From Tritrichomonas musculus (Eukaryota; Parabasalia; Tritrichomonadida; Tritrichomonadidae), in NCBI GenBank assembly GCA_039105265.1, contig JAPFFF010000011.1:62001-126000 (forward strand): DNA of 64,000 nucleotides, in the 5' to 3' direction. The number at the start of each line of letters is the position of its first letter. Positions within the stretch are counted from its first letter, which is position 1. The notes under the pieces are model-generated. The model did no database searches. It saw only the letters and a list, made by a program, of their open reading frames with translations, and had not been told where the DNA came from. Positions 52,122 to 63,050 of the stretch are shown in pieces. The position numbers were made by a program, and so were the translations under genes.

Positions 52122-53801
52122 TCAAAACAATTCTCCATCAGTTTCATCACAGCTATCATCGGTTTCATAGAATAGATTCGTTAATCTTAGCGTTGTTGAA
52201 TTAGTATTTGCTTTTTGCGTTTTAAAATTATTACTAAGAGCCATAGTTAAACGAGCGCGAGAGCTTTTCTTTTGATACAGGCCATAATATGTTTGACGCT
52301 TTTTGTTAGAAGATCGTGAGTTCTTATCAGATCCAAAATTGCTTTTATTTCCAGTAGATTCTGTATTTAAAATTTCTTTTTGCAATTTATCAAGTGTTAA
52401 CATTCTCTTATCATCATTACTTCTGCTATGAATATTTGTATTTAGGTATAAAGGAGATGATTGTGCCCTTTGAATCTTTTTTCGGTTATATTTTTTAAAT
52501 ATTGAATCATTATGAAGTGTTGAAATATGATAGTGATAGTTTCCACTTTTATCATCGTCGGAGTCGTCTGAATTAAAAGCATTCGAATCATCACTATTAT
52601 ATTCATCATATGCATCATCACTGTATTCATCAGCATTTGAATTTCCCATTATATTTTTATGATATCTAAATCCATTCTTGCTGCGTGGTCTGTTAGATAA
52701 ATTTCGATTTAAAAAGAATGATTCATTAAAATCATTCAGAATTGTTTTAAGTGTTTCACTTTCACTTTCATCCATTAAATCTTCAGGTCGATCCCAGGAG
52801 CGCTTTTCCCAAAACAATGGGATTTTATGATTTTCCAATTCATCATAATCTCCATTTTCATATTCATATTGTTGAGAGAGAGAAACTTCTTCTTCTGTTA
52901 AAACTATTGATCGATTTTCTGCCTCTGCTTTTTCAGTTTCTTCTTGTTCAAGACGAACAGAGCATGCTGGATGAATATATTTAGATTTTCCTGAAATAAT
53001 CCGATTTTCAAAAATTTCTAGACGTTTATGAGCTTCAATAAAATCAAAGTTTTCAGTAGAAGAATCGGCTCCATTTTGAAAGAATTTATGAGAACTAGAA
53101 GAAATTTTATCAAGAGGATGTATTATTAAACTTCCGCTAGACATCATTTCGTTTGAGTTATTAGCTATTTGAATATAAGTCGGGGTATAAATAATTTTTT
53201 GAGCATGCGCATTAGATGTTCTAATATTTGTGTTTGACAATAAATTTTTATGCTTAATTTTCTTCATTTTTGAATTTTTCTGGCCTCTCTCAATTGTTTG
53301 ATTTTGTTTTACATTATTATTCTTAACACTAGTTGATGTCACAATGGAAGGACTCTTTCTTCCAGATGGTGCAGGGGATCCATTTATATAATCGACAGGT
53401 GATGATGGAATTAGGGTATCATTCGCTTTTCGGGAATCTAACAAATTATTTGTTGCTGTACTTTTTTGCGTTTTATTATTCATCGAAGAAGCTGACGATT
53501 GTTGTGTTTGATGAAATAAGTGCTGCCCAACATTTTGTAAAGAATTTTTTCTAGCTTGGAATAGAATGCACAGGGTGTTATAAAAATCTGGATTCGATAT
53601 AATTTTTTGCAAAGTTTCATTTGAGAGATCTTTAGGTAGATTTTGCGTATTAATGTATGATTGTTGGTTTATGCCATTTTGAGATGATAAAATAGCATTT
53701 ACATTTTTTACATTTGTTGTTTCAATTGAAGAAATTCTGTCTGGTGGCGAATTTGGCAGGTTCGGCGAATCCTCATTAATATTGCATGCTTTGATTTCCA
53801 T
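52122..53801 (-). CDS. Mostly disordered acidic protein of unknown function (559 aa)
   Basis: I do not recognise it. Residues 1-200 are Asn/Ser-rich. Residues 240-350 are more structured, with a helical charged block (NFDFIEAHKRLEIFENRI, then HPACSVRLEQEE) and an aromatic segment (IPLFWEKRSWDRPEDL) that could be the conserved core. Residues 390-425 are a run of Asp, Ser, Asn and Tyr. The C-terminal 100 residues are basic (KKRQTYYGLYQKKSSRARL). The start at 53801 reads TTTTAAATG. The composition is typical of nuclear or regulatory proteins, but nothing fixes a role. Confidence 0.6.
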   Translation of the reverse strand: MEIKACNINEDSPNLPNSPPDRISSIETTNVKNVNAILSSQNGINQQSYINTQNLPKDLSNETLQKIISNPDFYNTLCILFQARKNSLQNVGQHLFHQTQQSSASSMNNKTQKSTATNNLLDSRKANDTLIPSSPVDYINGSPAPSGRKSPSIVTSTSVKNNNVKQNQTIERGQKNSKMKKIKHKNLLSNTNIRTSNAHAQKIIYTPTYIQIANNSNEMMSSGSLIIHPLDKISSSSHKFFQNGADSSTENFDFIEAHKRLEIFENRIISGKSKYIHPACSVRLEQEETEKAEAENRSIVLTEEEVSLSQQYEYENGDYDELENHKIPLFWEKRSWDRPEDLMDESESETLKTILNDFNESFFLNRNLSNRPRSKNGFRYHKNIMGNSNADEYSDDAYDEYNSDDSNAFNSDDSDDDKSGNYHYHISTLHNDSIFKKYNRKKIQRAQSSPLYLNTNIHSRSNDDKRMLTLDKLQKEILNTESTGNKSNFGSDKNSRSSNKKRQTYYGLYQKKSSRARLTMALSNNFKTQKANTNSTTLRLTNLFYETDDSCDETDGELF

Positions 53802-54307
53802 TTAAAACTTTTTCAATGATCTTAGGTTAAGACTCACATTTGCTTTGAAATTTTAACAAAATTTCAGAAGTTATCAATTTTCAGTTAATTTCAATAGAAA
53901 ACTCCAATATTGTCCAGAAAATTATTCATTGTGGCATGCATTTCGTTACTACTTTTTTTCGAAAAAATGAAGCCTTTATCAAACAAATCAACTTTTTTTT
54001 TTTTAGTTAAAATAAAATTAATTTATTCTGATGTAAACTTTCAGGAAGTGACTTTTATTCGCTGAAGATAAATATATTTTGTCTTATACATTATGTTTTA
54101 GATTTAAAAATAATAAATAATAAAATATACGGTTCTCTCATTTATTAATACTAATATTAGGAATTTGGTGTTTGCGGAGTATTTATTAATAATCTAATAT
54201 ATCATTATAACAACGAGAGAAACAACGAATTAACTAAAAAAAAAAAAAAAAAAACTGTAAAAATGATATTTGTGAAAATTTGGTATCAAATAAAAAAATA
54301 ATATGAA
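53802..54307. other. AT-rich intergenic region, 0.5 kb
   Basis: No gene is seen. It holds a 20-base A tract near 54237-54256 just past the EF-hand gene's stop codon, on its 3' side. Confidence 0.6.
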
Positions 54308-54760
54308 TTACTGTGCTTGTTGAATAATTTGGCAAAACTCATTAAAGTCAATTAAAAAGTTTCCGTCAACATCAAGAGCTTTGATTGTTTCCCAGGCATC
54401 AGCTCTTGAAACATGAAGGCCCATCATTTTTCCTATTTTAACAACTTCTTCAAGTTCGAGATACTGTGAATGATCAACGTCGGCTAAATCAAAAATTTGT
54501 CTTAAAATTGCTACATCAGATAGATCCTGAATTTCACTGCAAAAAGTGATGAATTCTTCGAAAGAAATATATCCGTCATTGTCTTTATCAAATTTTTCAA
54601 ATAATAAGACAATCATTAAACTTTCTAATTGCTCACCTTCGTTTTTCATAATTTCTGCCATTGTTTCCCTATCAATTTTACCAGTTTTAGCTACATCAAG
54701 TAATTCGAATTTTCTTCTGAAATCATCAATTTGTTGAGAAGTAAATGGATGGCGAGTCAT
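54308..54760 (-). CDS. EF-hand calcium-binding protein, calmodulin/centrin-like (150 aa)
   Basis: Four EF-hand positions are visible. Loop 1 (residues 22-33, DVAKTGKIDRET) lacks several ligands and is probably dead. Loop 2 (58-69, DKDNDGYISFEE) is canonical. Loop 3 (94-105, DVDHSQYLELEE) keeps acidic ligands but has Gln in place of the usual Gly. Loop 4 (130-141, DVDGNFLIDFNE) also keeps ligands but has Phe at the Gly position. It probably binds one calcium strongly and perhaps two more weakly, and would act as a calcium sensor. Length and spacing match the calmodulin superfamily. The start is the ATG at 54760. Confidence 0.9.
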   Translation of the reverse strand: MTRHPFTSQQIDDFRRKFELLDVAKTGKIDRETMAEIMKNEGEQLESLMIVLLFEKFDKDNDGYISFEEFITFCSEIQDLSDVAILRQIFDLADVDHSQYLELEEVVKIGKMMGLHVSRADAWETIKALDVDGNFLIDFNEFCQIIQQAQ

Positions 54761-54838
54761 TTGAAAGCGATTGAGAATATGAGAGATATTTCAATAGTTT
54801 CTTTTAAAAAATTGATAGAAAAAGTGACGCTAAAAATA

Positions 54839-55822
54839 TTGCAAAAGAGATTGTGTCTCAACTTTTTGAGAGAGCTAATAGAAAAAAATAAGAAGAAAAT
54901 GTAGAATAATATTTACTGAGACTATTCATAGGGGTTACAACGATAGGAAAAAAAAGTTGTTTTTTTACTCTAACCAATTTTAATAATAAATACAAATATT
55001 TTTTATAAATATTAATTATGTTATTTCTATAAATTTTTTTTTAAGAAATATCTATAGGCAGTCGAAATATCACTTTTTTAATTTCACAAGGTTTGTTTGA
55101 TTTCTATCATAATTTAAAATATTAATATTTATGGTTTTCTGTTTTTTTTTATACTATACTTTAAATATCATTTACTTAAAAAAATAGTTTTTTGCAAATA
55201 TCAATCATGAATAGCTTGAAATTCAAAATATACCAAGTTATATCAATTATTTGAGAAATTTTAATCTATTATCGATGCATAAAAGATGTTGTATCTGGTT
55301 GAATTTGATGTAATTTATAACAATTTGGGTATTAAATATAATCTAAAGTTCGGAATTGATCTTTTTGGATCTTTATATAAAAAGATAAACGTACCATTTT
55401 TTTTTAATTTTTTCAAAAAAATTAAACAAACCTTCTCAATTTCAAAAAGTGATATCTCCACTGCTAACAGATATTTTAAAAAATTGAGCAATAATTTATA
55501 TTTGTGAATATATATAGATGATATTTGTTACCTTTATTAATAAATTCATCAGATATTTAATTTTTCTTTCAATTTTTTGACAAATTCTTATCGTTGTAGC
55601 CCCTATGACTATTCATGTTAAAAAAAATGCATCTTTTTATGTTACAAAATTTTTACCGATCCTTCCTTTTGATGTAAGTCTCGGTAAAAATTATGTAAAA
55701 ATATAAAAAGATGCATCAATTTTTTTATTTACATAAATATTCTCAAAATATTAATCACCATTTTTCTCCTATTTTTTCTTTCAATTAGTTCTCTCAAAAA
55801 GCTGAGGCCCAATCTCTCTTGC
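54839..55822. mobile_element. Roughly 1-kb non-coding element with long imperfect inverted repeats
   Basis: The left end (54839-54892, starting TTGCAAAAGAGATTG and containing CAACTTTTTGAGAGAGCTAA) is the imperfect reverse complement of 55769-55822. A second inner pair, CATAGGGGTTACAACGATAGG at about 54928-54948 and its complement near 55588-55608, extends the symmetry. A near-identical direct repeat of about 20 bp (AAAAAGTGAYGCTAAAAA) flanks it at 54819-54836 and 55823-55841 and may be a target duplication or older repeat. The only open frame inside (73 codons at 55286) is poor. It looks like a MITE or dead DNA transposon. Confidence 0.7.
55627..55716. mobile_element. Nested 90-bp hairpin element
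   Basis: The left arm begins ATGCATCTTTTTAT at 55627 and continues to TTTTTACCGA at about 55659. The right arm runs from TCGGTAAAAA at 55681 to ATAAAAAGATGCAT ending at 55716. The arms are nearly perfect complements around a loop of about 20 bases. It interrupts the symmetry of the larger element, so it inserted later. Confidence 0.8.
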
Positions 55823-55844
55823 AAAAAGTGATGCTAAAAAAATA

Positions 55845-56223
55845 CAAAATTATTGCTAATATGAGTATTATAAAATTATTATTTAAAAATAATAATAATA
55901 ATAAAAGGATGGCCAATAATAGTATACTATAAAACATTTTTTAAAATTGTATTCTAACTGATATCAAATTTCAATTTCAACTAAAATTATAAGTTAACTT
56001 AAGTCACATCAAATTGATAAATAGCACCGGCTATGAGATGGGTCCTATCCTAAATCAGAGCCTTAAAAAGCAATTATGAATATTAGTATCATGATACATG
56101 ATCAAACAGAGAAAGCTAAAAAGAGCAACATATCTTAAAATATATTTAAATATATACAAACCTAATTGGTTAAATCACAATTAATAAGAGGAAGAAAATT
56201 AAATAAACATTCTGGGTTCGAGA
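55845..56223. other. AT-rich intergenic region
   Basis: No gene is seen between the inverted-repeat element and the 3' end of the pseudokinase gene. Simple AAT repeats occur near 55882-55904. Confidence 0.6.
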
Positions 56224-58737
56224 CTATTCAATGTTATTTTTCTTAGTTCTTTTTGTCGGTGGAGTTGGAATAGATGGTCTTTTTTGCTTTGAATATTTTG
56301 CTTTTGATTGTGACTGAATTGTTTCTTGAGGGCTTTCTTTTGAATTATTATGACTTAAATCATGCATACTTCTTGAAGATATATTTTTAAGATTGTTATT
56401 TGAAATATAATTTGGCGACTTACTATTGAAAGGATTGCTAATGTTATTAGAACTCGAATAACTTTTCATCAATGTCGGAAATCCTGAACCAATCGAAGCA
56501 GATAGAAGTGATCCTTTATTCGAAACTTTGAATGGGCCATCTTCATCATCGTCAGATTGATCTCTAACTTTTGATAAACTATTATTGTTACCAGAAAATA
56601 GTAAATTGGAATTGGAAGGTTGAGCATCTAATTCTGTAAAATTAAAAACATCTTGAGTACTTAATGAGCGTCTGTGGCTTTTGTTTATTCTGGAAATTTT
56701 CTTTTTCTCTTGAACTGGAATAACATTTTTAGGTTCCACACTTTCGTTTTTGAAAACATCATTTTGATTAGTAGGATAATTATCTTCTTCATTGTCACTA
56801 CTGCTATTTATATTAATTGAAAAATCACTCATTCGGCGTCGGCTTTCAGTTAAAATTTCAAAAGGATCCGAGTCTTTGATAACTATAGGTAATTCCATAG
56901 CATTTATATATTTTCTAAATTCAAAAGGATCAATTTCTATATCATATGTATTTTTTAATGACAAAGGGTTTATGCCTTTCGGCAAAGCAAAAAGACTTTG
57001 AGAATTTGAAAAAGAATTGTTTCTAATTGTTAAATCCATTTTTTTCATTGTTGTGGTTGTCAATGATGATCTTCGATTTTTTTTCTCTTTGTGCCTTTTA
57101 TCTTTTTTACCTTTTCGTGAAGAAAGCACTTCTAAATCATCATCAATTAAATTCAAATTTTGGCCAGAACTTTGACTAGCACTAATTGATAGTGATTCAG
57201 TTGATTCAATTGAGTCACGTGCCAAAGAAACAAATTTTTCAATAAACTTAACGAGCTCTCCTTTAATATCTCTTTGAAATAGTGATTTAATCAGATTGAA
57301 TGATAAAGAAACTGCCTTGGAGGCATATTCAGCATTAGGCTGAATTGACACCAGAGCATTGGCAATTGATGTACAAACTGTTATATTTGGGTTAAATTTC
57401 TTGTATAATTGTTTTAATTGTTTGATAAAAATTGCAGAGTCCGAAATTTCTACTTTACCTTTACATACTGGAAGAATAGATTCAATAACTGATTCATTAT
57501 CAATACTACCTATCATGCAGATAATCGATTTGATATTTTCTAATGCATTTACCGATTTTAATAATTCCTTTTTTCTGCTTGAAATAGATTTAAATTTTGA
57601 TTTATAAGTTTCAATTAAAATTGGAACGAAAACTGACGCATCTGTTATCATCAATGCTTTCTCAAATAAATAATCTGCATATTGTTCGGTTTTAAAAAGA
57701 GGATTAACAATAATTTTGTAAATATCAAGTGGATTGATCTTTTCAGCAGCAATTAAAAGCATTGGTAATAATTGCTGCGATAACTCTTTGTTGTCTATTA
57801 TTTCTTTGACTAAAATTGGTGTAAATTTGAGAGTAAGAATGCGAGGAGAGAAATCAGAGATTATATCTGAAAGTTTTTTATAAAAATTTTCACGAACTTC
57901 AATTGAACTTTCGTTAATTTTTGGTATAAAATTCAAAAAGCGAACTGCTACCGGATTCATTGATTGTTCAGATAATATTTGATCAAAAGTTGGTCTTTTT
58001 TCGGGTTGAACGAGAAGACATTGCTTAACGATATCTTTAAGATCATTAGAAATACAAAGTTTTGAATCACTAATTGGTAGTTTTGGTACTTCATTTGTGA
58101 ATAAATATATCACAAAAAGTGCGAAAGAAAAAACGTCAGAATAAGATGATAGCGATTCATGATTTGTAACTTCTGGTGAAGCAAAACGAGGATCAATATC
58201 AAAAATAGATGCATTTAAAGGGTACAAATTTGGTTCAACAACAGAATCGTTATCAGTGAATTTTGCAAAATGAACTAAATTGGCCAATTTAACATTAAAA
58301 TGTGGTGATAAAAATATGTTATCTGGAGAAATAGCAAAATAGGCTACATGAAGTTCTTGGTGAAGATAGCAAAGAGCTGTACAAAGTTGAGATATTATAA
58401 AGGCTGCTTCATCATTTGTAACATTTTTTTCTTGAGAAATGGGTTTTTCAATTTTCTCTGAAGAAAAAGATAATGGCTCATTTTCGTCGGATATCTCGAA
58501 AATCCGTAAAATATTAAAATGATGAATATGTTGTGATGCTACAAGGCTGTTTCTGTATTTCGAAATAAATGACGATATTTCTGCTTCGGTATAGTTTGAA
58601 ATTATATCGTTATAAAGAAATTTCCATATTGAAACATCAATACCACTTGATATATGAACGGCAGAGCTCACTTCCCAGTGTTTGATACGAAAAGAAAAAA
58701 CGATATTTTTATAATTTGCCGAAATTGATGAATCCAT
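56224..58737 (-). CDS. SCYL2-like pseudokinase (837 aa)
   Basis: SCYL2-type proteins act in clathrin-linked traffic between the Golgi and endosomes. Residues 1-265 form a protein-kinase fold without catalytic residues: the HRD loop is replaced by YFAISPDNIFLS and the DFG by LANLVHF. The later SSYSDVFSFALFVIYL and KRPTFDQIL segments mark the C-lobe. Residues 270-500 are HEAT-like helices (FYKKLSDIISDFSPRIL, LTLKFTPILVKEI). The order of pseudokinase, then an LxFIPKI-type link, then HEAT repeats matches SCYL2. The last 330 residues are Ser/Asn-rich and disordered. Upstream TCATTG is an initiator-like motif. Confidence 0.78.
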   Translation of the reverse strand: MDSSISANYKNIVFSFRIKHWEVSSAVHISSGIDVSIWKFLYNDIISNYTEAEISSFISKYRNSLVASQHIHHFNILRIFEISDENEPLSFSSEKIEKPISQEKNVTNDEAAFIISQLCTALCYLHQELHVAYFAISPDNIFLSPHFNVKLANLVHFAKFTDNDSVVEPNLYPLNASIFDIDPRFASPEVTNHESLSSYSDVFSFALFVIYLFTNEVPKLPISDSKLCISNDLKDIVKQCLLVQPEKRPTFDQILSEQSMNPVAVRFLNFIPKINESSIEVRENFYKKLSDIISDFSPRILTLKFTPILVKEIIDNKELSQQLLPMLLIAAEKINPLDIYKIIVNPLFKTEQYADYLFEKALMITDASVFVPILIETYKSKFKSISSRKKELLKSVNALENIKSIICMIGSIDNESVIESILPVCKGKVEISDSAIFIKQLKQLYKKFNPNITVCTSIANALVSIQPNAEYASKAVSLSFNLIKSLFQRDIKGELVKFIEKFVSLARDSIESTESLSISASQSSGQNLNLIDDDLEVLSSRKGKKDKRHKEKKNRRSSLTTTTMKKMDLTIRNNSFSNSQSLFALPKGINPLSLKNTYDIEIDPFEFRKYINAMELPIVIKDSDPFEILTESRRRMSDFSININSSSDNEEDNYPTNQNDVFKNESVEPKNVIPVQEKKKISRINKSHRRSLSTQDVFNFTELDAQPSNSNLLFSGNNNSLSKVRDQSDDDEDGPFKVSNKGSLLSASIGSGFPTLMKSYSSSNNISNPFNSKSPNYISNNNLKNISSRSMHDLSHNNSKESPQETIQSQSKAKYSKQKRPSIPTPPTKRTKKNNIE

Positions 58738-58910
58738 TAAATAAAATCTTCAATGACTATAACGTCTTTTGCGTTCCGATCGATGTTTTTTTGAATTTAA
58801 AACTTTTTTTTTCAGCATAAAACAATTATATATAAATTTTTAATCAGTAAATAAAAAAGGAAAAAGGATTTAATAATCTATATTTAAAAAACAAAAAGAT
58901 ATATAATAAA

Positions 58911-61900
58911 TTATGTTAAAGAGTCTGGGATATATTCACGCACTGAAGGGATTCCTTTCTTCAAACATATCAAAAATTGAACAAAAGAATCAGTTGGTTT
59001 CAATTTTTTCCCGTATGTATGGAAAACATCAACGATTTTCTTTAGTAAAGGCAGTACTTCATACAAGCATGAAGAATAAATTCCAGTATTGAAAGAAAAA
59101 ACAATTTTCAAAAATGTTTTTGTAAATCTGATTACAAAACTATTTTTTTTAACATTTCCAAACATTAGCATAACAGAATTAACAAAAGTAAATAAACTTT
59201 CAAAAACAAGTGGATTATGAACATCAACCCTTTGCATAAAATTGACAATAGCGCTTTCATTTGATGTGAAAAATTGTTCAGCTTCATCAGGATTATTAGA
59301 AGCAAAAACAAGAAGATATTCAAGAATATGCTGGCATATGCAGCATGGGATAGTTGAAAAGAAAGGAGGAGGGGATGAAGAATTCTGAGGAGATGAATTA
59401 TTTGAAAAAGGAATAGTTGAAGGTAAAGAAGAAGAATGCATGATTAGTTTGATTAAATAATCTTTTGGGACAATTGATTGCTTTGGTAAGAATCGAGATG
59501 AAAGAATTCGGCTTTGATTGAATATAAACTTAGGCCAAATTTCTTCAATTTCAGATGGAAGAAGAAGATACAAGCGATCAAGCCAGATCCATTCTTTATT
59601 AATGTCATCATTTATATTAGTCCTTTCTTCTTCTTCTTCTTTTTGATTATCATTTATTTTAAACGTACAAATAATCAATGAACGTGATAAAAAACCATTT
59701 CTCAAACCAAATTCAATGCATTTTTCATTTTCACTGTCTTGAGGATAGTCATATATAATACCATGAACAAATAGAAACTTTAGAAACCAAAACTTATCCT
59801 TACAAATTCGAACACACTCATTAACATAAGGAGAAACTATCGAGCAAATAATATTTGCAAGCTCTGGACAATATTTATAATTCTTCACAATAGAAATTAC
59901 TAAATCGATTTGATTTAATTTAATATCGACTGGATAAATGCGTTCAAATGCACCAATAATTTCACTCGAAGAAAGGTTTTCAGTATTTTTCATTAAAATT
60001 TCTTTTGACATAATATTTTTTCTATTATGTTTCACTTTTTCATTGTCATCAGTGCTGAAATCACGGCGAATCCATGAATCGTATAAAAAACATTCAGGCT
60101 GTTTAAAGTTGAAGTGAGAAAGAAATAATCGAATTTGTCTTAATTCATGGCACGAATTTGTCTCTGCCAATTTAGTCGAGAGAGCACCAAGGATATTATT
60201 ATCAATTTTTGGTGCATCAAGTTCTAGAAGAAGAGAAATATGCTTAATCTTCATTATTACTAATGGAATGATTTCTGGATCAGCTTGAAGAGCCTGTCTT
60301 GCTGAATCTATATCATCAGGTAAGGATTTCATATTAACTGGCTTCATGTCGATTGATTCTTGGTTTGTTAAGGAAATGAATTTGATGACTTGCAAGATTA
60401 AATTAAATGAGTTGTTATGAGTCAATTCTTGCTTTAATTGGCTGGAAATGAGCGATAAATGCTTTCCTGATCCCAATTTTTCTGATTTTACCAAAAAGTT
60501 TGTCAGACTTACAACTTCATCTGGAAATAATGGTAAAAGTGAGGGAAGAAAGTCGATTAGCATTAAAATTCCATCCGAACTTTTTGGGATTGTATTTATT
60601 GGAAGTTTTTGAATTAGTTGCAATGCAAGAGGAGTTAATGTAAAAGAATCACTAGGATTGTATTTCGGATTGAGGACAATATCAGATGAAATGACTGAAT
60701 AAAATCGCATACAAGAAGTATAGATAACATGGCTTTGTTCACACCGATTAACAAATGATGGTTCATCAATGGCCGAAAAATCAATTCCAGCATTTCCACC
60801 TCCACCGCTATTACTATTATTTCCAATATTAGAAGGCGAATTATTAATTAAATTTGAGCCAAAATTGCTGCTGCTTGAAGATTTATAATTAGTATTATTA
60901 CTAAACTTAATATTACTAGTCGGACTTAAAATTGAGTCATTCCCGGTACTGGAACTCCGAGCAAATTTTCCATCAGCAACATTAAAACTTGTGCTTGCTA
61001 AGCTTGAGTTGCTTGTCGGACTTGGTGTACTGTCATTCTGATTGTATAAGGGACTGACTGGCGGCGAACTGTTCGAGCTTATTCGAAAACTTCCGGCACT
61101 CATTGTTCGTTTAAATTGCGCATTATAAGTAGAGCCTAGGTTACTTAGACTCGTGCTACTGTTGATTGCATTTATACTATTTGATGATGGTGAGGTAATG
61201 AGTGCGCATGATGAATAAGTTGCGCAAATAACAGCCATTGCCACATTAAAGAGTACTTCAGAATGCTTTGGAACATAAAAAGTGACATTTGAAAAAAATT
61301 TAAAAAGAGCAGTGCACAATGACAGAGAAATGCTACCTTCGAGAAAGGGCAATGATTCTAATATGCTATCAAATATGTCAACAAATGATTCAGTCTCAAC
61401 ACCAAAGCAGAAAATATTATTAAGAACAATTAAGCGAGGTGTTAAACTTAATTCATCAAAAAAATCAATTGAGCAGATTATTTTCTCAATTAGAGGATTC
61501 ATACGAGGAAGAAGGACACTGATTAAATCACGAATACAATTTGAAATCAAGTTTGCATTTTGTGGAAATGATGCAATATGAAACATTATAAAATCAATAA
61601 AATCATCAAAGTTGTTAATAAGAACTGATGATGGAAGTTCACTAATAATTTTTAGTAATCGTGAGGAAACTTCTGAATTACGGCATTTAAAACGAAGACA
61701 TTGAATAAAAAACCATTCTGGAAGTATACTTGCAATATCTGCGCAATTCATTAATTCATTATTAGTTAAATCATACAAAGTATGCTTTTCTTTTTCATTT
61801 ATCATGCTACTGTCTTTAAAAAATGTATCACTTATTAAATCATCATCATTATTATTTTTAATATCATGATCTTCTTTGATTATGTCTGTGTCTTTATTAT

Positions 61901-63050
61901 TTCTTGAAAACTCTTCAAGAATTGCATCCCATAACCAATGGTTAATATTAACTGAATCAAAAGAAAAATTGGGATTGACCAATAAATTTTTGATGATTTT
62001 GATGTAGATACTCTGAAATTCTGCGTCATCTCGCTTGAAATTTGGAAGTTTTGATAGATCACCATATTTCGCATATTCTGACCAGCATTCAATAACAAGA
62101 CAATCTAAAGCTATGCTGGTGTAATTATCTAAAAGTTTATCTGGGAAGTAACATTTATGCGATACAAGCCAACGCAAAATCGTTAATGAAATCTCAACTT
62201 GATGAAACTTCAATTGTTTTATTTTAGACTTACTACTATTGTCGTTATTCAAATCACTTTCAATATTTTCATTATTTTGATTATTCTTAATGCTTGATTC
62301 ATTTTGAATATTTTTTTCTTGATTAAAATTAACTTCTGATTCATTTTGATTGCCTTCATCATTTTCAATAATTTGACAGTTACTTTCGCACACTTTTATT
62401 AAAATGTTTAGTTGTCCTTCATCTTTAGGCGGAATAAGTTTGCTATTTGATACAATTTTACTAACTAAAGTTAAAAAAGATTCGTTTCTCAAAAAAATCT
62501 CATCAACTGTCTTATAATTTAGTTTGAATAATCTCCATAAAATAGAAGAATAGGTTTCGGGGTTAAGATCAATTAAAAATCCAATTGATTTAGCAGTAAT
62601 TGATATTCCAATATTTTCATAACGTAACAAAAGCTCGCAGAGAAATACATCGGGATGAGGAAGCATTTTGGCTCCTCCAGCTTGCAAAAAACGAGAAAGA
62701 TTGTACATATTATTTGAATCTTGAAAAGCTGCATGACGAAGCAAAGGTGCTTCAACCCATGAAAAATCTGATGAATTTTCAAGAGAACCTGAATGCGGAA
62801 TAAATTGTATTGTATAACATGCGCAAGAAAGTAAAATTATCGAAATCCCTGAAGTTGCTTGCATTTTTTCCATCTTTTGGATAATACTATTGAGCGTTTG
62901 AATTGGATCTTTAATACAGCAAAAAAATAAAGTTATACCAAGTTTCGAGCGTATATTCATAATTTTATTTTCAGATGATGATGGGTCTAAAACAATGTTA
63001 AAATAAATATCTAGCTGCCGAAAATCTTTGTTTTCGGAAGATGAAGACAT
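58911..63050 (-). CDS. Large helical protein of unknown function (1379 aa)
   Basis: I do not recognise it. I use the first ATG at 63050; the frame is open 41 codons further upstream only from a TTG. The protein is alpha-helical throughout except for an acidic Asn-rich insert (about residues 235-285), a Ser/Asn/Pro-rich disordered segment (about 640-760, with glycine runs) and a short Ser/Pro loop near 1215. Such a layout fits a HEAT- or ARM-like solenoid scaffold, for example a large nuclear complex subunit, but no family motif is visible. There are no membrane segments. Confidence 0.75.
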   Translation of the reverse strand: MSSSSENKDFRQLDIYFNIVLDPSSSENKIMNIRSKLGITLFFCCIKDPIQTLNSIIQKMEKMQATSGISIILLSCACYTIQFIPHSGSLENSSDFSWVEAPLLRHAAFQDSNNMYNLSRFLQAGGAKMLPHPDVFLCELLLRYENIGISITAKSIGFLIDLNPETYSSILWRLFKLNYKTVDEIFLRNESFLTLVSKIVSNSKLIPPKDEGQLNILIKVCESNCQIIENDEGNQNESEVNFNQEKNIQNESSIKNNQNNENIESDLNNDNSSKSKIKQLKFHQVEISLTILRWLVSHKCYFPDKLLDNYTSIALDCLVIECWSEYAKYGDLSKLPNFKRDDAEFQSIYIKIIKNLLVNPNFSFDSVNINHWLWDAILEEFSRNNKDTDIIKEDHDIKNNNDDDLISDTFFKDSSMINEKEKHTLYDLTNNELMNCADIASILPEWFFIQCLRFKCRNSEVSSRLLKIISELPSSVLINNFDDFIDFIMFHIASFPQNANLISNCIRDLISVLLPRMNPLIEKIICSIDFFDELSLTPRLIVLNNIFCFGVETESFVDIFDSILESLPFLEGSISLSLCTALFKFFSNVTFYVPKHSEVLFNVAMAVICATYSSCALITSPSSNSINAINSSTSLSNLGSTYNAQFKRTMSAGSFRISSNSSPPVSPLYNQNDSTPSPTSNSSLASTSFNVADGKFARSSSTGNDSILSPTSNIKFSNNTNYKSSSSSNFGSNLINNSPSNIGNNSNSGGGGNAGIDFSAIDEPSFVNRCEQSHVIYTSCMRFYSVISSDIVLNPKYNPSDSFTLTPLALQLIQKLPINTIPKSSDGILMLIDFLPSLLPLFPDEVVSLTNFLVKSEKLGSGKHLSLISSQLKQELTHNNSFNLILQVIKFISLTNQESIDMKPVNMKSLPDDIDSARQALQADPEIIPLVIMKIKHISLLLELDAPKIDNNILGALSTKLAETNSCHELRQIRLFLSHFNFKQPECFLYDSWIRRDFSTDDNEKVKHNRKNIMSKEILMKNTENLSSSEIIGAFERIYPVDIKLNQIDLVISIVKNYKYCPELANIICSIVSPYVNECVRICKDKFWFLKFLFVHGIIYDYPQDSENEKCIEFGLRNGFLSRSLIICTFKINDNQKEEEEERTNINDDINKEWIWLDRLYLLLPSEIEEIWPKFIFNQSRILSSRFLPKQSIVPKDYLIKLIMHSSSLPSTIPFSNNSSPQNSSSPPPFFSTIPCCICQHILEYLLVFASNNPDEAEQFFTSNESAIVNFMQRVDVHNPLVFESLFTFVNSVMLMFGNVKKNSFVIRFTKTFLKIVFSFNTGIYSSCLYEVLPLLKKIVDVFHTYGKKLKPTDSFVQFLICLKKGIPSVREYIPDSLT

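Noticed and set aside
55286-55507. 73-codon frame inside the inverted-repeat element
   Set aside because: Very AT-rich, low-complexity Phe/Lys/Ile composition with no homology I can see; likely chance.
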